In this document: positions 11,125-22,316 of the stretch, in pieces
How the letters are laid out: each line of letters begins with the position of its first letter
Position numbering within the stretch: the stretch's first letter is position 1
Source: Thinopyrum elongatum
Lineage: Eukaryota > Streptophyta > Magnoliopsida > Poales > Poaceae
NCBI GenBank assembly: GCA_011799875.1
Contig: CM022301.1
Coordinates: 213,239,888-213,303,887 of the forward strand
Reading direction: 5' to 3'
Length of the DNA: 64,000 nt
The notes under the pieces: model-generated
The model's input: the letters and a program-made list of their open reading frames with translations, nothing else
What the model was told of the DNA's origin: nothing
The model's database searches: none
Made by a program: the position numbers and the translations under genes

Positions 11125-11345
11125 CATCAGAGGAATCCGAGGTATCACCCTCGTTGAATTCCCACTCGATGTATCCGTCAAGGTGAACTCGGAGGAATCA
11201 CCCTCGATGGGTTCACACTTGATGTGTTGCACGACAGCGTCGTTACCGGAAGTGGTGAAGGAGGAATCACCCTCGATGACCACGACCAAATAGCTACTCT
11301 ACAGAGTTAACATCAGAAGTGCTACAAGAGGTTTCACCCTCGGCA
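11125..11345 (+). repeat. Imperfect minisatellite (ggaggaatcaccctcgatg)
   Basis: The unit 'gaggaatcaccctcgatg' or close variants occurs about four times (near 11130, 11190, 11260 and a diverged 'gaggtttcaccctcgg' near 11327). The spacing is 60-75 bases. It lies inside the LTR-like unit. Confidence 0.6.
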
Positions 11346-13941
11346 CTCGATAGTAACGCTGCAGTGTCGTTACAACTAAGGGGGGTGATGTGCGGTGTCG
11401 GGGCCTGGTCTTCAATCCCGTTGATCGGGTCTTCGGATAATCCAGCGGGGCAATCGGGATAAGTGGGGTCACTAATAGGTCTCTACCCAGCCTATACTAA
11501 GCAGTTTAGGATATGCAGGTAATTATTAACAGCAGGTTACAGTAAACTGGCTATGCATCAGAATAGGTAAAGCAGTAGCAGCAGCAATTCTAATGCAAGC
11601 ATGAGAAAATAGAATGGGCGATATCGGGATGATCAAAGGGGGGCTTGCCTGGTTGCTCGGCGGCAAGGGCAAGGTTGTCAATGGTGTCTTCGGACTCTGG
11701 AGCTGCGTCGGTCTCGGGGAACTGCGTCGGGGTCTAACGAGAGAGAAGAGGGGGAGGAAACAGTATAAATATAGAGCAAACATGAGCAACGCAAAGTACG
11801 GCATGACAATAGGCAGTGCCGAGTGTGTCCTAACGTATAGTTGCACGTCACCGAGGAAGGAGGAATCCATCCGGGAATGTTTTCCCGGTTCCGGACATTT
11901 GTCAGACAGACGACCGGAGGGGAACGGTTCCATGTTCGGATAGTTAGGGATGTGTGACGGACGAACGGACTGCGTATTCGGATTCGTCTCGTCGTTCTGA
12001 GCAACTTTCATGTACAAAGTTTTTCGATCTGAGCTACGGATTATTTTATATGATTTTCTAAAGTTTTTATTAATTTCTGGAATTTAATTATTTATTTAAA
12101 TTCAATATTATCCGAAACAGGGTATGCTGACATCATCATGACATCAGCATGACATCAGCAGTCAACAAGGCCGTTGACCTAGTCAAACTGACGTGTGGGC
12201 CCCATACGTCATAGACAGCTAACTAATTAACAATTAATTAGTTTAATTAGTAGGCTAGTTAATCTTAATTAGTCTAGTTAAGCAGGATTAATTAAGTTAA
12301 TTAATTAATTAATATTTATTTTTATATTTTTATTTTTATTTTATTTTTAAAAATCGTCCTGGGGGCTGGGGCCCCCTAGTCAGTGGCACAGGGGCCTCGG
12401 GCCCCACTGGGCAGTGGCCCAGGAGGCCACAGCGGCACGAGCGCGCGGCGCGGCGCTGGCCAGGGGCGAGCGGGCGCCGGGCGCGGCCAGGCGCGTGCCC
12501 AGGCGCGGGCCGGCGGTGAGGGGCGAGGCGGCGAGCAGCGGCAGCGGGCGCTGAGGAGGAGGGGGTGCGAGCGCGCGCGGGGCGCAACGGCGGTGCGCGT
12601 GGGAAGGAGGTCGCGGCGAGCGCGAGCGGCGCGGGGCAGCGGCGGCCTCGCACGGCAGCGAGAGGGGCGAGGCGGAGCGAGGTCAGCGGGCGCGGCAACG
12701 CGCGGCGTTCGCGAGCGCGAGCGGTGGGCGGCGCAGGAAGCGCGCGCGTGCGGGCGCGGCGAGGGCGCGCGCGGGCGCGAGCGCGGCGTGCGGGCGTGGG
12801 CCGGTCAGAGGGGTGGGGGGAGACGGGCGGCGCTCACCGCGGAGCGTAGGGCAAAGGGAGCGGTGCTCGGGGAGGGAGACGGGGACGGCGATGTGGACGG
12901 GGAGGCAAGGTCCGACGAGGCGGCGGCGTCGGCGACGTGCGGCGACGGGCGCGGGGCTCGGCCCGATCCCGATCTAGATCGGGAGAAGGGGAGGGAGCGA
13001 GGGGAGGAGTGGGGGAGTGGGCTAGGGTTTCTGGGGTCCAGGGGGTAAGTAGGAGGGGAATGGGCCGGCCGGCTGGGCTGTGGCCCAGTTAGGCCGGGGG
13101 GTTCTTTTTATTTATATATTTTTTTGTTTGTTTTGTTTTCTTTTGGTCTTTTCTTTTATTTATTCTTATTTTTCTGTTTTGCAATTACTTAGGCCTCAAA
13201 ATGACTTTTGTAAAACATGGCACTTGTTCCATTAAATGCTAGGCATTATCTGCTACTGCCAAAAATTGGTTTGGAGACAATTGGAGTTCACACAGATTTT
13301 ATAATAAATAAAATGTATTAAACCTTGCTGTTTTGGTAAAGTTAGAGCCACCTAATTAATTTATTAATTGTTGGTTACAATTTTAGAATGGTCTCTGGAA
13401 TATTTGTTATTTATTGAACATTTTAGTTTTCAAATTTGAACAACTTTTATTTTCACTTTCAGTTTGAATTTCCATTTGAATTTGAATTTGACAAGGGATA
13501 TGTTACTAATGATGATTAAGCACTGTTGATCATGGTGACTTGGCATAATCAAAAGGGTGATCACTGTAGCTTAATACATGGGGTGTTACATAAGGTACCG
13601 CCGAGCAACGATCGTGGCCCAACCTCTCGATTGCGAGCTCCATCATCCGATGGAACTCCGTGCTGGTCTACGCCGCCTCGTCAAGGAAGGGCGACAACTA
13701 CTTCTGCTCGCCGTCGGAGGAGGAAAGCACGACCTCCTCCTGCACTAACGGAGTGGGCGAGGATGACGGGCCTGGAAACTGTATCCGACGATGCCATGAT
13801 CCGGAGCTCATCCGAATCCACCATCTTGCGCCGAGAACACGACGTTCCTGGCGAACTTCGACTTGCCCATAGCTTGGTCAGTGACAGTGTGCGCAGAGGA
13901 TAGAAGACAAGAGGACGAGTTTGGTCGGCGCGGCCTGCCTG

Positions 13942-13949
13942 CTTAAATA
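13942..13949 (-). promoter_or_regulatory. TATA-like box (TATTTAAG) upstream of the broken ORF
   Basis: On the minus strand 'ctatttaagcaggcaggc' lies about 55 bases upstream of the ATG near 13890, with a C/T-rich leader between. The spacing is plausible for a plant promoter, but there is no functional evidence. Confidence 0.4.
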
Positions 13950-13959
13950 GATGGGGTGG

Positions 13960-14200
13960 CACTACAAGAAAAAGACACATCCGTGATATTTTGGTCCGAA
14001 TGAAAATATTTTCTATCATGGAAGTGACATTTCCATGACGATAATAGTGACAAAAACACCTATCATCATTGATGTGGTGGGCATCAATTTCTATGACAGA
14101 AAATGGAATTTTTGTCCTGGATGCGCGGCAGTTTACCTGCATGAAATTATAAAATTATAATAGAAGTGGGGACGAGAATTTTTCGAGGACTTCCCCACCC
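13960..14200 (+). mobile_element. Isolated CACTA terminus
   Basis: CACTACAAGAAAAAGACACA at 13960 is the canonical CACTA-superfamily end. It is followed by subterminal short repeats of the 'atcatggaagtgacatttccatgacg' type and then 'tttacctgcatga'. The element should continue to the right, but no second terminus (cttgtagtg) and no TnpA/TnpD-like coding sequence follow before other elements begin. The right limit given is approximate. Confidence 0.7.
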
Positions 14201-14302
14201 CGCACGATATACGGTGGGTGGTTAGCCTGAGCGATGCATGGGTGGTTAGTGCATTCTCGTACGTATGCGAGGCTTCACATTACCGAACCTGAGCGATCAT
14301 GC

Positions 14303-14710
14303 GTATTTTTTAACAAATCTGGCCCCTTTGAGCGACTTGAGGCACATCTGGCCCTTGGGCAAAACTAATTTGGAATTTGGCCCCTGGGGTCGGCGCCACA
14401 TAGCATGGCGCCGAAGTTGTACATGTCGGCGCCACACTACAAGGCGCCGAGATGTACAATTTCGGCGCCATGCTATGTGGAGCCGAGCAAAACTGACCCT
14501 TAGGGTTTTTGTGGGCCCATCTGAGGTCGGCTCCATGTAGCACGGCGCCGAACTTGTACATGTCGGCTCCGTGTAGTGTGGCGCCGACATGTACAAGTTC
14601 GGCTCCATGATATGTGGCGCCGACCCCAGGGGCCAGATTTCAAATTAGTTTTTCCTAAGGGCCAGACGTGCCTCAAGTCGTGCAAAGGGGCCAGATTTGT
14701 CAAAAAATAC
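14303..14710. mobile_element. MULE-type MITE with long inverted ends, 9-bp TSD
   Basis: Starts GTATTTTTTAACAAATCTGG and ends 'ccagatttgtcaaaaaatac'. It is flanked by the 9-bp direct repeat CGATCATGC at 14294-14302 and 14711-14719. A 9-bp duplication with long terminal inversion indicates Mutator superfamily. The arms stay complementary for about 100 bases. The centre consists of alternating 'cggcgccacat', 'ggctccatg' and 'gtacatgtcgg' palindromes, so the whole 408 bp could fold. Minus- and plus-strand open frames through it are mirror artefacts of the inverted repeat. Confidence 0.85.
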
Positions 14711-15311
14711 CGATCATGCGAGGCTCAGTCAATCAATCATTGCTCATGCGTGGTAGTTTTCAGGTCCTAAGAGCAACTCCAACGCGCCGACCCATTTCGT
14801 CTGCGCGTGTCCGTTTGGGTTGTTGCAGACAGAAAAGTCGGCCCAACGCACCGATCCAAGCGGACACGCGTCCGCTTTTCGTCCGTCTGTCGACCCATTC
14901 CCGGCCCAAATTTGAGTCTCATTTGCGTCGCTGCGGAGTGCGGACACGAAACAGACCCGCGCCTACTCCTTCCCCTGGTTCGCCAGTCGGTGACGCAACG
15001 ACCATCATTTCCCTCCACTTTCGCAAAACCCTTCAGCCCGCTCGCGCTCCCGACCATGTACAACGCGCCTACCCTCGATGTCGCCGACGGTCTCGCCTCG
15101 TCCGGTCTCACCTCCGTCGCCTCCGCATAAGGCAAGCCCCGCGCGCCTTCAAGACCGCGGCACCGCCCAAGAAGAAGAAGAAGCAGCTGACGCCCGAGGA
15201 GCGGGCCTTGCAGTCGGCCAAGAGGAAGGGCCAAAGGCAAGCGCAGGATGCAAGGGACGAAGCAACGGCCGTCGCCGCCCTCACCGCCACCACACAGCAG
15301 GAGGAAACCAA

Positions 15312-17041
15312 TGATGGGGAACGTTGCATGGGAAACAAAAAAAATTCATACGTTCACCAATATCAATCTAGGAGGTGCACATCTACAAGAGGAGAGTGGT
15401 GCCTACATACCCTTGTAGACCGAAAGCATTAACGATCTAGAGATCGTGGTTGGCGTAGTCGTACTTGCGTCGAGATCCAATCCGATCCAAGTAGCGCACG
15501 TGCGGCACCTTCGAGTTTAGCACACGTACGGCTCGGCGGCGTCCTCTCCTTCTTGATCCAGCAAGGGAGGGAGAGGAGGTAGATGACATCTGAACCAACA
15601 TGATGGCGTGGTGGTGGTGGCAGCGAAACTCCGGCAGGGCTTCGCCAAGCGTGTATCGGTGAAATGTGGGAGGAGTTGGGAGAGGTAACGGGCAAGGGTC
15701 GAAAGGGGGACTGCCCCCAACGCCTCCCCACCTTTATATAGGCGTGGAGAGGGCTGGTGGCTTGCCCTCCAAGGCCCTAGGGTCGTTGGTCAAAGGGGGA
15801 GGAAGGAAATCCCTCCTTTCCTTCCACACCGATCGCTATCCCCCTTTTTAGGTATCCTGATCTTATCCCTTCGGGATATGATACTATTCCTTTTAAGGGA
15901 GGATCTTGGTGCGCCTAGACCAGGGTTGTGGAGACTTTCCCCACTACCCACGTTCATGTGGGTCCCCCATGTAGGTGGGCCCTACTTTGGAACCTTCTAG
16001 AACCTTCCCGGTACAATACCGAAAAAATTTGAACTTTTTCCGGAACCCCGATAACAACTTTCCATATATGAATCTTTACCTCCGGACTATTCCGGAGCTC
16101 CTCGTGATGTCCTGGATCCCATCCGGGACTCTGAACAAACTTCAGATTTTCCACTATCTCAATACCACCCTAGCGCTACCGAACGTTAAGTGTGTGACCC
16201 TACGGGTTCGAGAATATGCAGACATGACCGAGACTCCTCTCCGGTCAATAACCAATAGCGAGACCTGGATGTCCATATGGGTTCCTACATATTCAATGAA
16301 GATCTTTATCGGTTGAACCACGATGTCAAGGATTCTAATCATGTATGCAGTTCCCTTTGTCCATCAGTATGTTACTTGCCCGAGATTCGATCGCCAGTAT
16401 CTCCATACCTAGTTCAATCTTGTTACCGACAAGTCTCTTTACTCGTTCCGTAATACAAGATCCCATGGCTAACTCCTTAGTCACATTTCTTGCAAGCTCA
16501 TTGTGGTGTTGTATTACCGAGTGGGCCCTGAGATACCTCTCCGTCATACGGAGTGACAAATCCCAGTCTTGATCCATGCCAACTCAACAGACACCCTCGG
16601 AGATACCTGTAGATCATCTTTATAGTCACCCAGTTACGTTGCGACGTTTGATACACACAAGGTACTCCTTCGGTGTCAGTGAGTTGCATGATCTCATGAT
16701 CATAGGAACAGATACTTGACGTGAAGAAAATGATAGCAATAAACTTGATACGATCATATGCTACGCTTATACTTTGGGTCTTGTCCATCACATCATTCTC
16801 ATAATGATGTGATTCCGTTATCAAATGACAACTCATGTCTATGGCTAGGAAACCATAGCCATCTTTGATCAACGAGCTAGTCCGGTAGAGGCTCACTAGG
16901 GACATGTTGTTGTCTATGTATCGACACATGTATTTGAGTTTCCAATCAATACAATTATAGCATGGATAATAAACGATTATCATGAACAAGGAAATATAAT
17001 AATAACCACTTTATTATTGCCTCTAGGGCATATTTCCAAAA
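15312..17041 (-). repeat. 3' LTR of the Angela-type element
   Basis: 1,730 bp. Its first bases read TTTTGG instead of TGTTGG, so the TG terminus is mutated (G to T at 17040) while the CA terminus is intact. Confidence 0.95.
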
Positions 17042-17054
17042 GTCTCGCACTTGC
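17042..17054 (-). other. Polypurine tract next to the 3' LTR
   Basis: The minus strand reads 'caagtgcgagac' directly before the 3' LTR. The family normally has a G-rich 'aagtgggagact' tract here, so one purine has become C. Confidence 0.7.
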
Positions 17055-17074
17055 ACTAGAGTCAATAATCTAGA

Positions 17075-20000
17075 TTACATAGTAATGAATCTAACACCCA
17101 TGGAGTTCTGGTGTTGATCATGTTTTGCCCGTGGAAGAGGTTTAGTCAACGGATCTGCAACATTCAGATCCGTATGTACTTTCCAAATGTTTATGTCTTC
17201 CTCCTTGATCGCATCGTGGATGGAATTGAAGCGTCGCTTTATGTGTCTGGTCCTCTTGTGAAACCTTGGTTCCTTGGCCAGAGCAATGTCACGAGTGTTG
17301 TCACAGAACAGAGTCATTGGGTTCAGTACACTGGGCACCACTCCAAGATCCGTCATGAACTGCTTCATCCAGACACCTTCCTTCACTGCCTCCGAGGCAG
17401 CTATGTACTCCACTTTGCATGTAGAATCAGCTACCACGCTTTGCTTGGAACCGCACCAGCTTACCGCTCCCCCATTTAGAATATATACTTATCTGGTTTG
17501 AGACTTAGAGTCATCCGAATCAGTGTCAAAGCTTGCATCGACGTACCCTTTACGACGAGCTCTTGATCACCTCCATAAACAAGAAACATTTCCTTAGTCC
17601 TTTTCAGGTACTTAAGGATATTCTTGACCGATGTCCAGTGTTCCACTCCTGGTTCACTTTGAAACCTTCTGGCCATACTTATGGCAAGGCTGACATCTGG
17701 TCTTGTGCACAACATCGCATACATAATAGAGCCTATGGCAGAAGCATAGGGGATGACACTCATCTTTTCTCTATCCTCTGTAGTCGCTGGGCATTGAGTC
17801 TTACTCAACTTCACACCTTGCAAAACAGGCAAGAACCCCTTCTTGGACTGATCCATTTTGACCTTCTTCAAAATCTTATCAAGGTATGTGCTTTGTGAAA
17901 GTCCTATTAAGTGTCTCGATCTATCTCTATAGATCTTGATGCCTAATATGAAAGCAGCTTCTCCTAGGTCCTTCATTGAAAAACTCTTGTTCAAATATCC
18001 CTTCACGTTTTCCAAAAGTTCTATATTGTTTCCAATCAGCAATATGACATCCACATATAATATCAGAAACGCTATAGAGCTCCCACTCACTTTCTTGTAA
18101 ATACAAGCTTCTCCGTAAACTTGTATAAACCCAAACGCTTCGATCACCTCATCAAAATAAAGATTCCAACTCCGAGATGCTTGCACCAGTCCATAAATAG
18201 ATCGCTGGAGCTTGCACACTTTGTCAGCATTCTCTGGATCGATAAAACCTTCTGGTTGCATCATATACAACTCTTCCTTAAGGAAACCGTTAAGGAACGC
18301 TGTTTTGACATCCATCCGCCAGATTTCATAATCGAAAAATGCAGCTATTGCCAACATGATCCTGACGGAATTAAGCATCACTACGGGTGAGAAAGTCTCA
18401 TCTTAGTCAACTCCTTGAACTTGTGAAAACCCCTTTGCCACAAGTCGAGCTTTATAGACGGTGACATTACCGTCCGCGTCCGTGTTCTTGTTGAAGATCC
18501 ATTTATTCTGAATGGCCTTTCGCCCTTCAGGTAATACTTCCAAATTCCATACTTTATTTTCATACATGGATCCCATCTCATATTTCATGGCCTCTAACCA
18601 TTTGTCGGAATCCGGGCCCACCATCTCTTCTCCATAGCTCGTAGGTTCATTGTTGTCCAACAACATGACCTCTAAGACAGGGTTACCGTACCACTCAAGA
18701 GTAGTACGTATCCTTATCGACCTACGAGGTTTGATAGTAACTTGATCCAAAATGTCATGATCACTATTATTAGCTTCCTCTTCAACTGACGTAGGTGCCA
18801 ATAAAACATCTTTCTGCGTTGCGCTACTCTCTGGTTGAAGTGAAGGTTCAACAACCTCACCAAGTTCTACCTTTCTCCCACTCAATTCTTTCGAGAGAAA
18901 CTCTTTCTCGAGAAAGGACCCATTCTTAGCGACAAACACTTTGCCCTCGGATCTGAGATAGAAGGTATACCCAATCGTCTCCTTTGGGTATCCTATGAAT
19001 ACACATTTGTCCGCTTTGGGTTCGAGCTTTTCTGGCTGAAGCCTTTTGACATAAGCATCGCAGCCCCAAACCTTAAGAAACGACAGCTTAGGTTTCTTGC
19101 CAAACCATAGTTCATACAGTGTCGTCTCTACAGACTTAGATTGTGCCCTATTTAAAGTGAATGCATATGTCTCTAATGCATAACCCCAAAACGAGAGTGG
19201 CAGATCGGTAAGGGGCATCATAGAACGCACCATATCCAATAAGGTACGATTACGACGTTCGGACACACCATTACGCTGTGGTGTTCCAGGTGGCGCCAGT
19301 TGTGAAACAATTCCACATTGTCTTAAGTGCTTGCCAAACTCATAACTCAGATACTCTCCCCTTCGATCAGATCATAGGAATTTAATCTTCTTATTACGAT
19401 GATTCTCATCTTCACTCTGAAAGCGCTTGAACTTTTCAGACGTTTCAGACTTATGCTTCATTAAGTAAATATACGCATATCTACTCAAAATCATCGGTGA
19501 AGGTGAGAAAGTAACGATATCCACCGTGCGCGTCAACACTCATCGGACCGCACACATCAGTATGTATGATTTCCAACAAGTCACTTGCTCGTTCCATTGT
19601 TCCGGAAAGCGGGGTTTTAGTCATCTTGCCCATGAGGCATGGTTCGCATGTGTCAAGTGATTCAAAATCAAGTGACTCCAAAAGTCCATCAGCATGGAGT
19701 TTCTTCATGCGCTTTACACCAATATGACCTAAGCGGCAATGCCACAAGAAAGTGGTACTATCATTATCAACTCTACATCTTTTGGCATCAATGTTATGAA
19801 CATGTGTATCATCACTATCGAGATTCAATAAGAATAAACCCCTCACAATGGGTGCATGACCATAAAAGATATTACCCATATAAATAGAACAACCATTATT
19901 CTCTGATTTAAATGAGTAACCGTCTCGCATTAAACAAGATCCAGATACAATGTTCATGCTCAACGCATGCACTAAATAACAATTATTTAGGTTCATCACT

Positions 20001-20194
20001 AACCCCGATGGTAATCGAAGAGCGAGCGTGCCGACGGTGATCACATCAACCTTGGAACCATTTCCCACGCGCATCGTCACTTTGTCCTTCGCCAGCCTTC
20101 GTCTATTCCGTAGTTCCTGTTTTGAGTTGCAAATATGAGCAACCGAACCGGTATCAAATACCCAAGCACTATAACGAGAGCTGGTAAGGTACAC
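17075..20194 (-). pseudogene. pol: Angela-type pol: protease, integrase, reverse transcriptase, RNase H
   Basis: Order on the minus strand: protease with D-T-G-S near 20155; GAG-pre-integrase ('LWHCRLGHIGVKRM') and the start of integrase to 19481; integrase C-terminus and start of RT (19266-18403, 'RNRTLLDMVRSMM', 'KWIFNKNTD'); RT (18381-17476) with 'MDVKTAFLNG' at residue 23; RNase H to 17075 ('MFLVYGG', 'HIKRRF'). The RT box that should read Y-V-D-D is Y-V-D-V at residues 109-112, so the second metal-binding Asp is gone. Frameshifts lie near 19270-19480, 18390 and 17440-17475. The order PR-IN-RT-RH is diagnostic of Ty1/copia. Confidence 0.9.
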
Positions 20195-20275
20195 ATCAAT
20201 AACACGTATATCATATATACCTTTGTTGACGTTGGCCCCCTTCTTGTGGGCCAGATACTTGGGGCAATTCTACTT

Positions 20276-21097
20276 CTAGTGGCCAGTTCCCTTGCAATAG
20301 AAGCACTCAGTTTCCGGCTTGGGTCCAGCCTTGGGTTTCTTCACGGGAGGAGCAACTGCTTTGCCACTCTTCTTGAAGTTTCCCTTCTTTCCCTTGCTCT
20401 TCTTGAAACTAGTGGTTTTATTGACCATCAACACTTGATGCTCCTTCTGGATGTCTGCCTCCGTCATTTTCAGCATCACGGACAGCTCGGAGACTTACTT
20501 GTTCATCCCTTGCATGTTATAGTTCAACACAAAGCTCTTATAGCTAGGTAGTAGCGATTGAAGAACTCTGTCAGTGATCACCTCAGGCGGGAGCTCAACT
20601 CCCAACTTAGCTAGACGGTTGTAATACCCAGACATTCTGAGTATGTGCTCACTGACAGAGCTGTTCTCCTCCATTTTGCAGGCATAGAACTTATCGGAGA
20701 TCTCATACCTCTCGATCCGGACATTTTTCTCAAAAATAAACTTCAACTCCTGAAACATCTCATATGCTCCATGATGTTCAAAACGCCTTTAAAGTCCCGG
20801 TTCTAAGCCATACAACATGGCGCACTGAACTATTGAGTAGGCATCAACATGCGACAGCCAGGCATTCACAATGTCCACAGATGGTGGAGGGGGTGGCGCA
20901 CCAAGTGGTGCATCAAGGACATAAGACTTTTGGGCAGCCGTGAGGATAATCCTCAGATTACGGGCCCAGTCCACAAAGTTGCTTCCATCATCTTTCAGCT
21001 TAGCTTTCTCTAGGAACGCATTGAAATTCAGGGGAACTACTGCGCGAGCCATTGATCTACAACATAATTTGCAAAGACAACTTAGACTATTGTTCAA
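20276..21097 (-). pseudogene. gag: Angela-type gag
   Basis: Three minus-strand pieces. Residues from 21097 include 'NFVDWARNLRIILTAAQKSY', the N-terminal Gag block. 20758-20495 continues with 'LPPEVITDRVLQSLLPSY', the UBN2-type Gag core. 20479-20276 has a Lys-rich stretch and the start of a zinc knuckle ('CFYCKGTGH'). Stops or frameshifts separate the pieces at about 20789 and 20495. Gag would form the cytoplasmic virus-like particle that packages element RNA. Confidence 0.85.
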
Positions 21098-22298
21098 GAT
21101 AATGAGTTCAATTAATCATATTATCTAAGAACTCCCACTCAAATCAACATCCCTCCGGTTGTCTGAGTGTAACATGATCCAAATTCATCAACTCAGGTCC
21201 GATCATCACGTGAGATGAGGTGGTTTCAATGGTGAACATCTCCATGTTGATCATATCTACTATATGACTCATGTTCGACCTTTCGGTCTCTTGTGTTTCG
21301 AGGCCATGTCTGTACATGCTAGGCTCGTCAAGTTTAACCCAAGTGTTCCGCATGTGCAAAACTGACTTGCACCCGTTGTATGCGAATGTAGAGTCTATCA
21401 CACCCGATCATCATGTGGTGCTTCGGAACGCCGAACTTTCGCAACGGTGCACACTTGGGGAGAACACAATTTTATCTTGAAATTTTATTGAGGGATCACC
21501 TTATAATGCTACCGTCGTCCTAAGCAAAATAAGATGCATAAAAGGATTAACATCACATGCAAATCATAAGTGACATGATATGGCCATCATCTTGTGCTTT
21601 TGATCTCCATCTTCAAAGCACCGACATGATCTCCATCATCACCGGCATGACACCATGATCTCCATCATCATGTCGCCATCGGGGTTGTCACGCCAACCAT
21701 GCTTCTACAACTATTGCTACCGCTTAGCGATAAACTAAAGCATTACATAGCGCTTAATGATTGACATGCAGTTCACACAATAATTAAAGACAACCCTATG
21801 GCTCCTACCGGTTGTCGTATTCATCGACATGCAAGTTCTGATAATCTATACAAAACATGATCATCTCATACATCAAATATATCTCATCATGTCTTTGACC
21901 ATATCATATCACAACCTACCCTGCAAAAACAAGTTAGACGTCCTCTACTTTGTTGTTGCATGTTTTACGTGGTTGCTATCGGTGACTAATAAGAACCGTT
22001 CTTACCTACACAAAGCCACAACGGTGATATTCAAGTTGCTATTTAACCTTCTACAAGGACCGCCTTTGTCGAATCCGATTCAACTAAGGTGGGAGAGACA
22101 GACACCCGCCAGCCATCTTTAGGCAACAAGTTGCATGTCAGTCGATGGAACCGGTCTCATGTACGTGGACATGTAAAGTTGGTCTGGGCCGCTTCATACC
22201 ACAATACCGCTGAATCAAAATCAGACTAAGGAAGCAACCTGAATATCAACGCCCACAAACTCCTTTGTGTTCTACTCGTGATGTCATTTACGCATAGA

Positions 22299-22316
22299 CC
22301 TAGCTCGTGATGCCAC
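22299..22316 (-). other. Primer-binding site (initiator Met-tRNA type)
   Basis: Directly inside the 5' LTR the minus strand reads 'gtggcatcacgagctagg'. This is a mutated form of the TGGTATCAGAGC site complementary to initiator tRNA-Met used by Angela/BARE elements. Confidence 0.8.

Larger units (their letters stand above)
9646..13590. mobile_element. LTR-like unit (solo LTR or non-autonomous element), TSD TAAGG
   Basis: Begins TGTGACGCCCCCGGCTTAAT and ends 'catggggtgttaca'. It is flanked by a 5-bp direct repeat TAAGG at 9641-9645 and 13591-13595. TG...CA ends plus a 5-bp TSD indicate an LTR retrotransposon derivative. I see no internal primer site, polypurine tract or gag-pol, so it is a very long solo LTR (3,945 bp) or a non-autonomous unit. 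The start resembles a family I recall as abundant in wheat, but I cannot name it. It includes a very GC-rich block (12360-13080) and an AT-rich 'ttaattaatta' stretch (12225-12320). Long open frames inside (for example 12383-13048, Arg/Ala/Gly only) are composition artefacts. Confidence 0.8.
9090..13890 (-). pseudogene. Broken reading frame of the Harbinger-like remnant
   Basis: Minus-strand coding-like sequence begins near 13890 with an ATG followed by a Lys/Arg-rich start ('GKSKFARNVVFSAQDGG'), then is shifted and stopped repeatedly. After removing the insertion 9646-13590 and one TSD copy, the GC-rich coding-like tract continues. It ends near 9090 with an acidic segment rich in Asp/Glu ('KDHNDSDKDDSDDEGGHACE' is readable at about 9175-9116). 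No transposase or known domain was identified. The frame is clearly dead. Its identity as a transposon ORF is inferred from GC content, position and the promoter-like sequence upstream. Confidence 0.35.
8842..13959 (-). mobile_element. Decayed Harbinger-like remnant, split by an LTR-like insertion
   Basis: The left edge 'ggcatctccaaccgcg' resembles the end of the Harbinger element at 14771 (GAGCAACTCCAACGCG), and the following sequence also has the 'tccgtggacgtgtcg...ggacacgga' style. On the minus strand the right part (13957-13596) starts with a TATA-like box and a GC-rich leader. The coding-like tract continues across the 9646-13590 insertion into 9640-9080. The matching right terminus is missing; the sequence ends abruptly at the CACTA end at 13960. 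I infer a truncated element and assign the superfamily only tentatively. Confidence 0.45.

Noticed and set aside
12383..13048. 221-aa plus-strand open frame, the longest in its region
   Set aside because: Only Arg, Ala, Gly and few others, with equal-length open frames in other phases and on the other strand. It is a by-product of the GC-rich block inside the LTR-like unit.
14265..14703. Several 70-100 aa frames on both strands
   Set aside because: They mirror each other across the inverted repeat of the MULE-type MITE and share no codon-like pattern.
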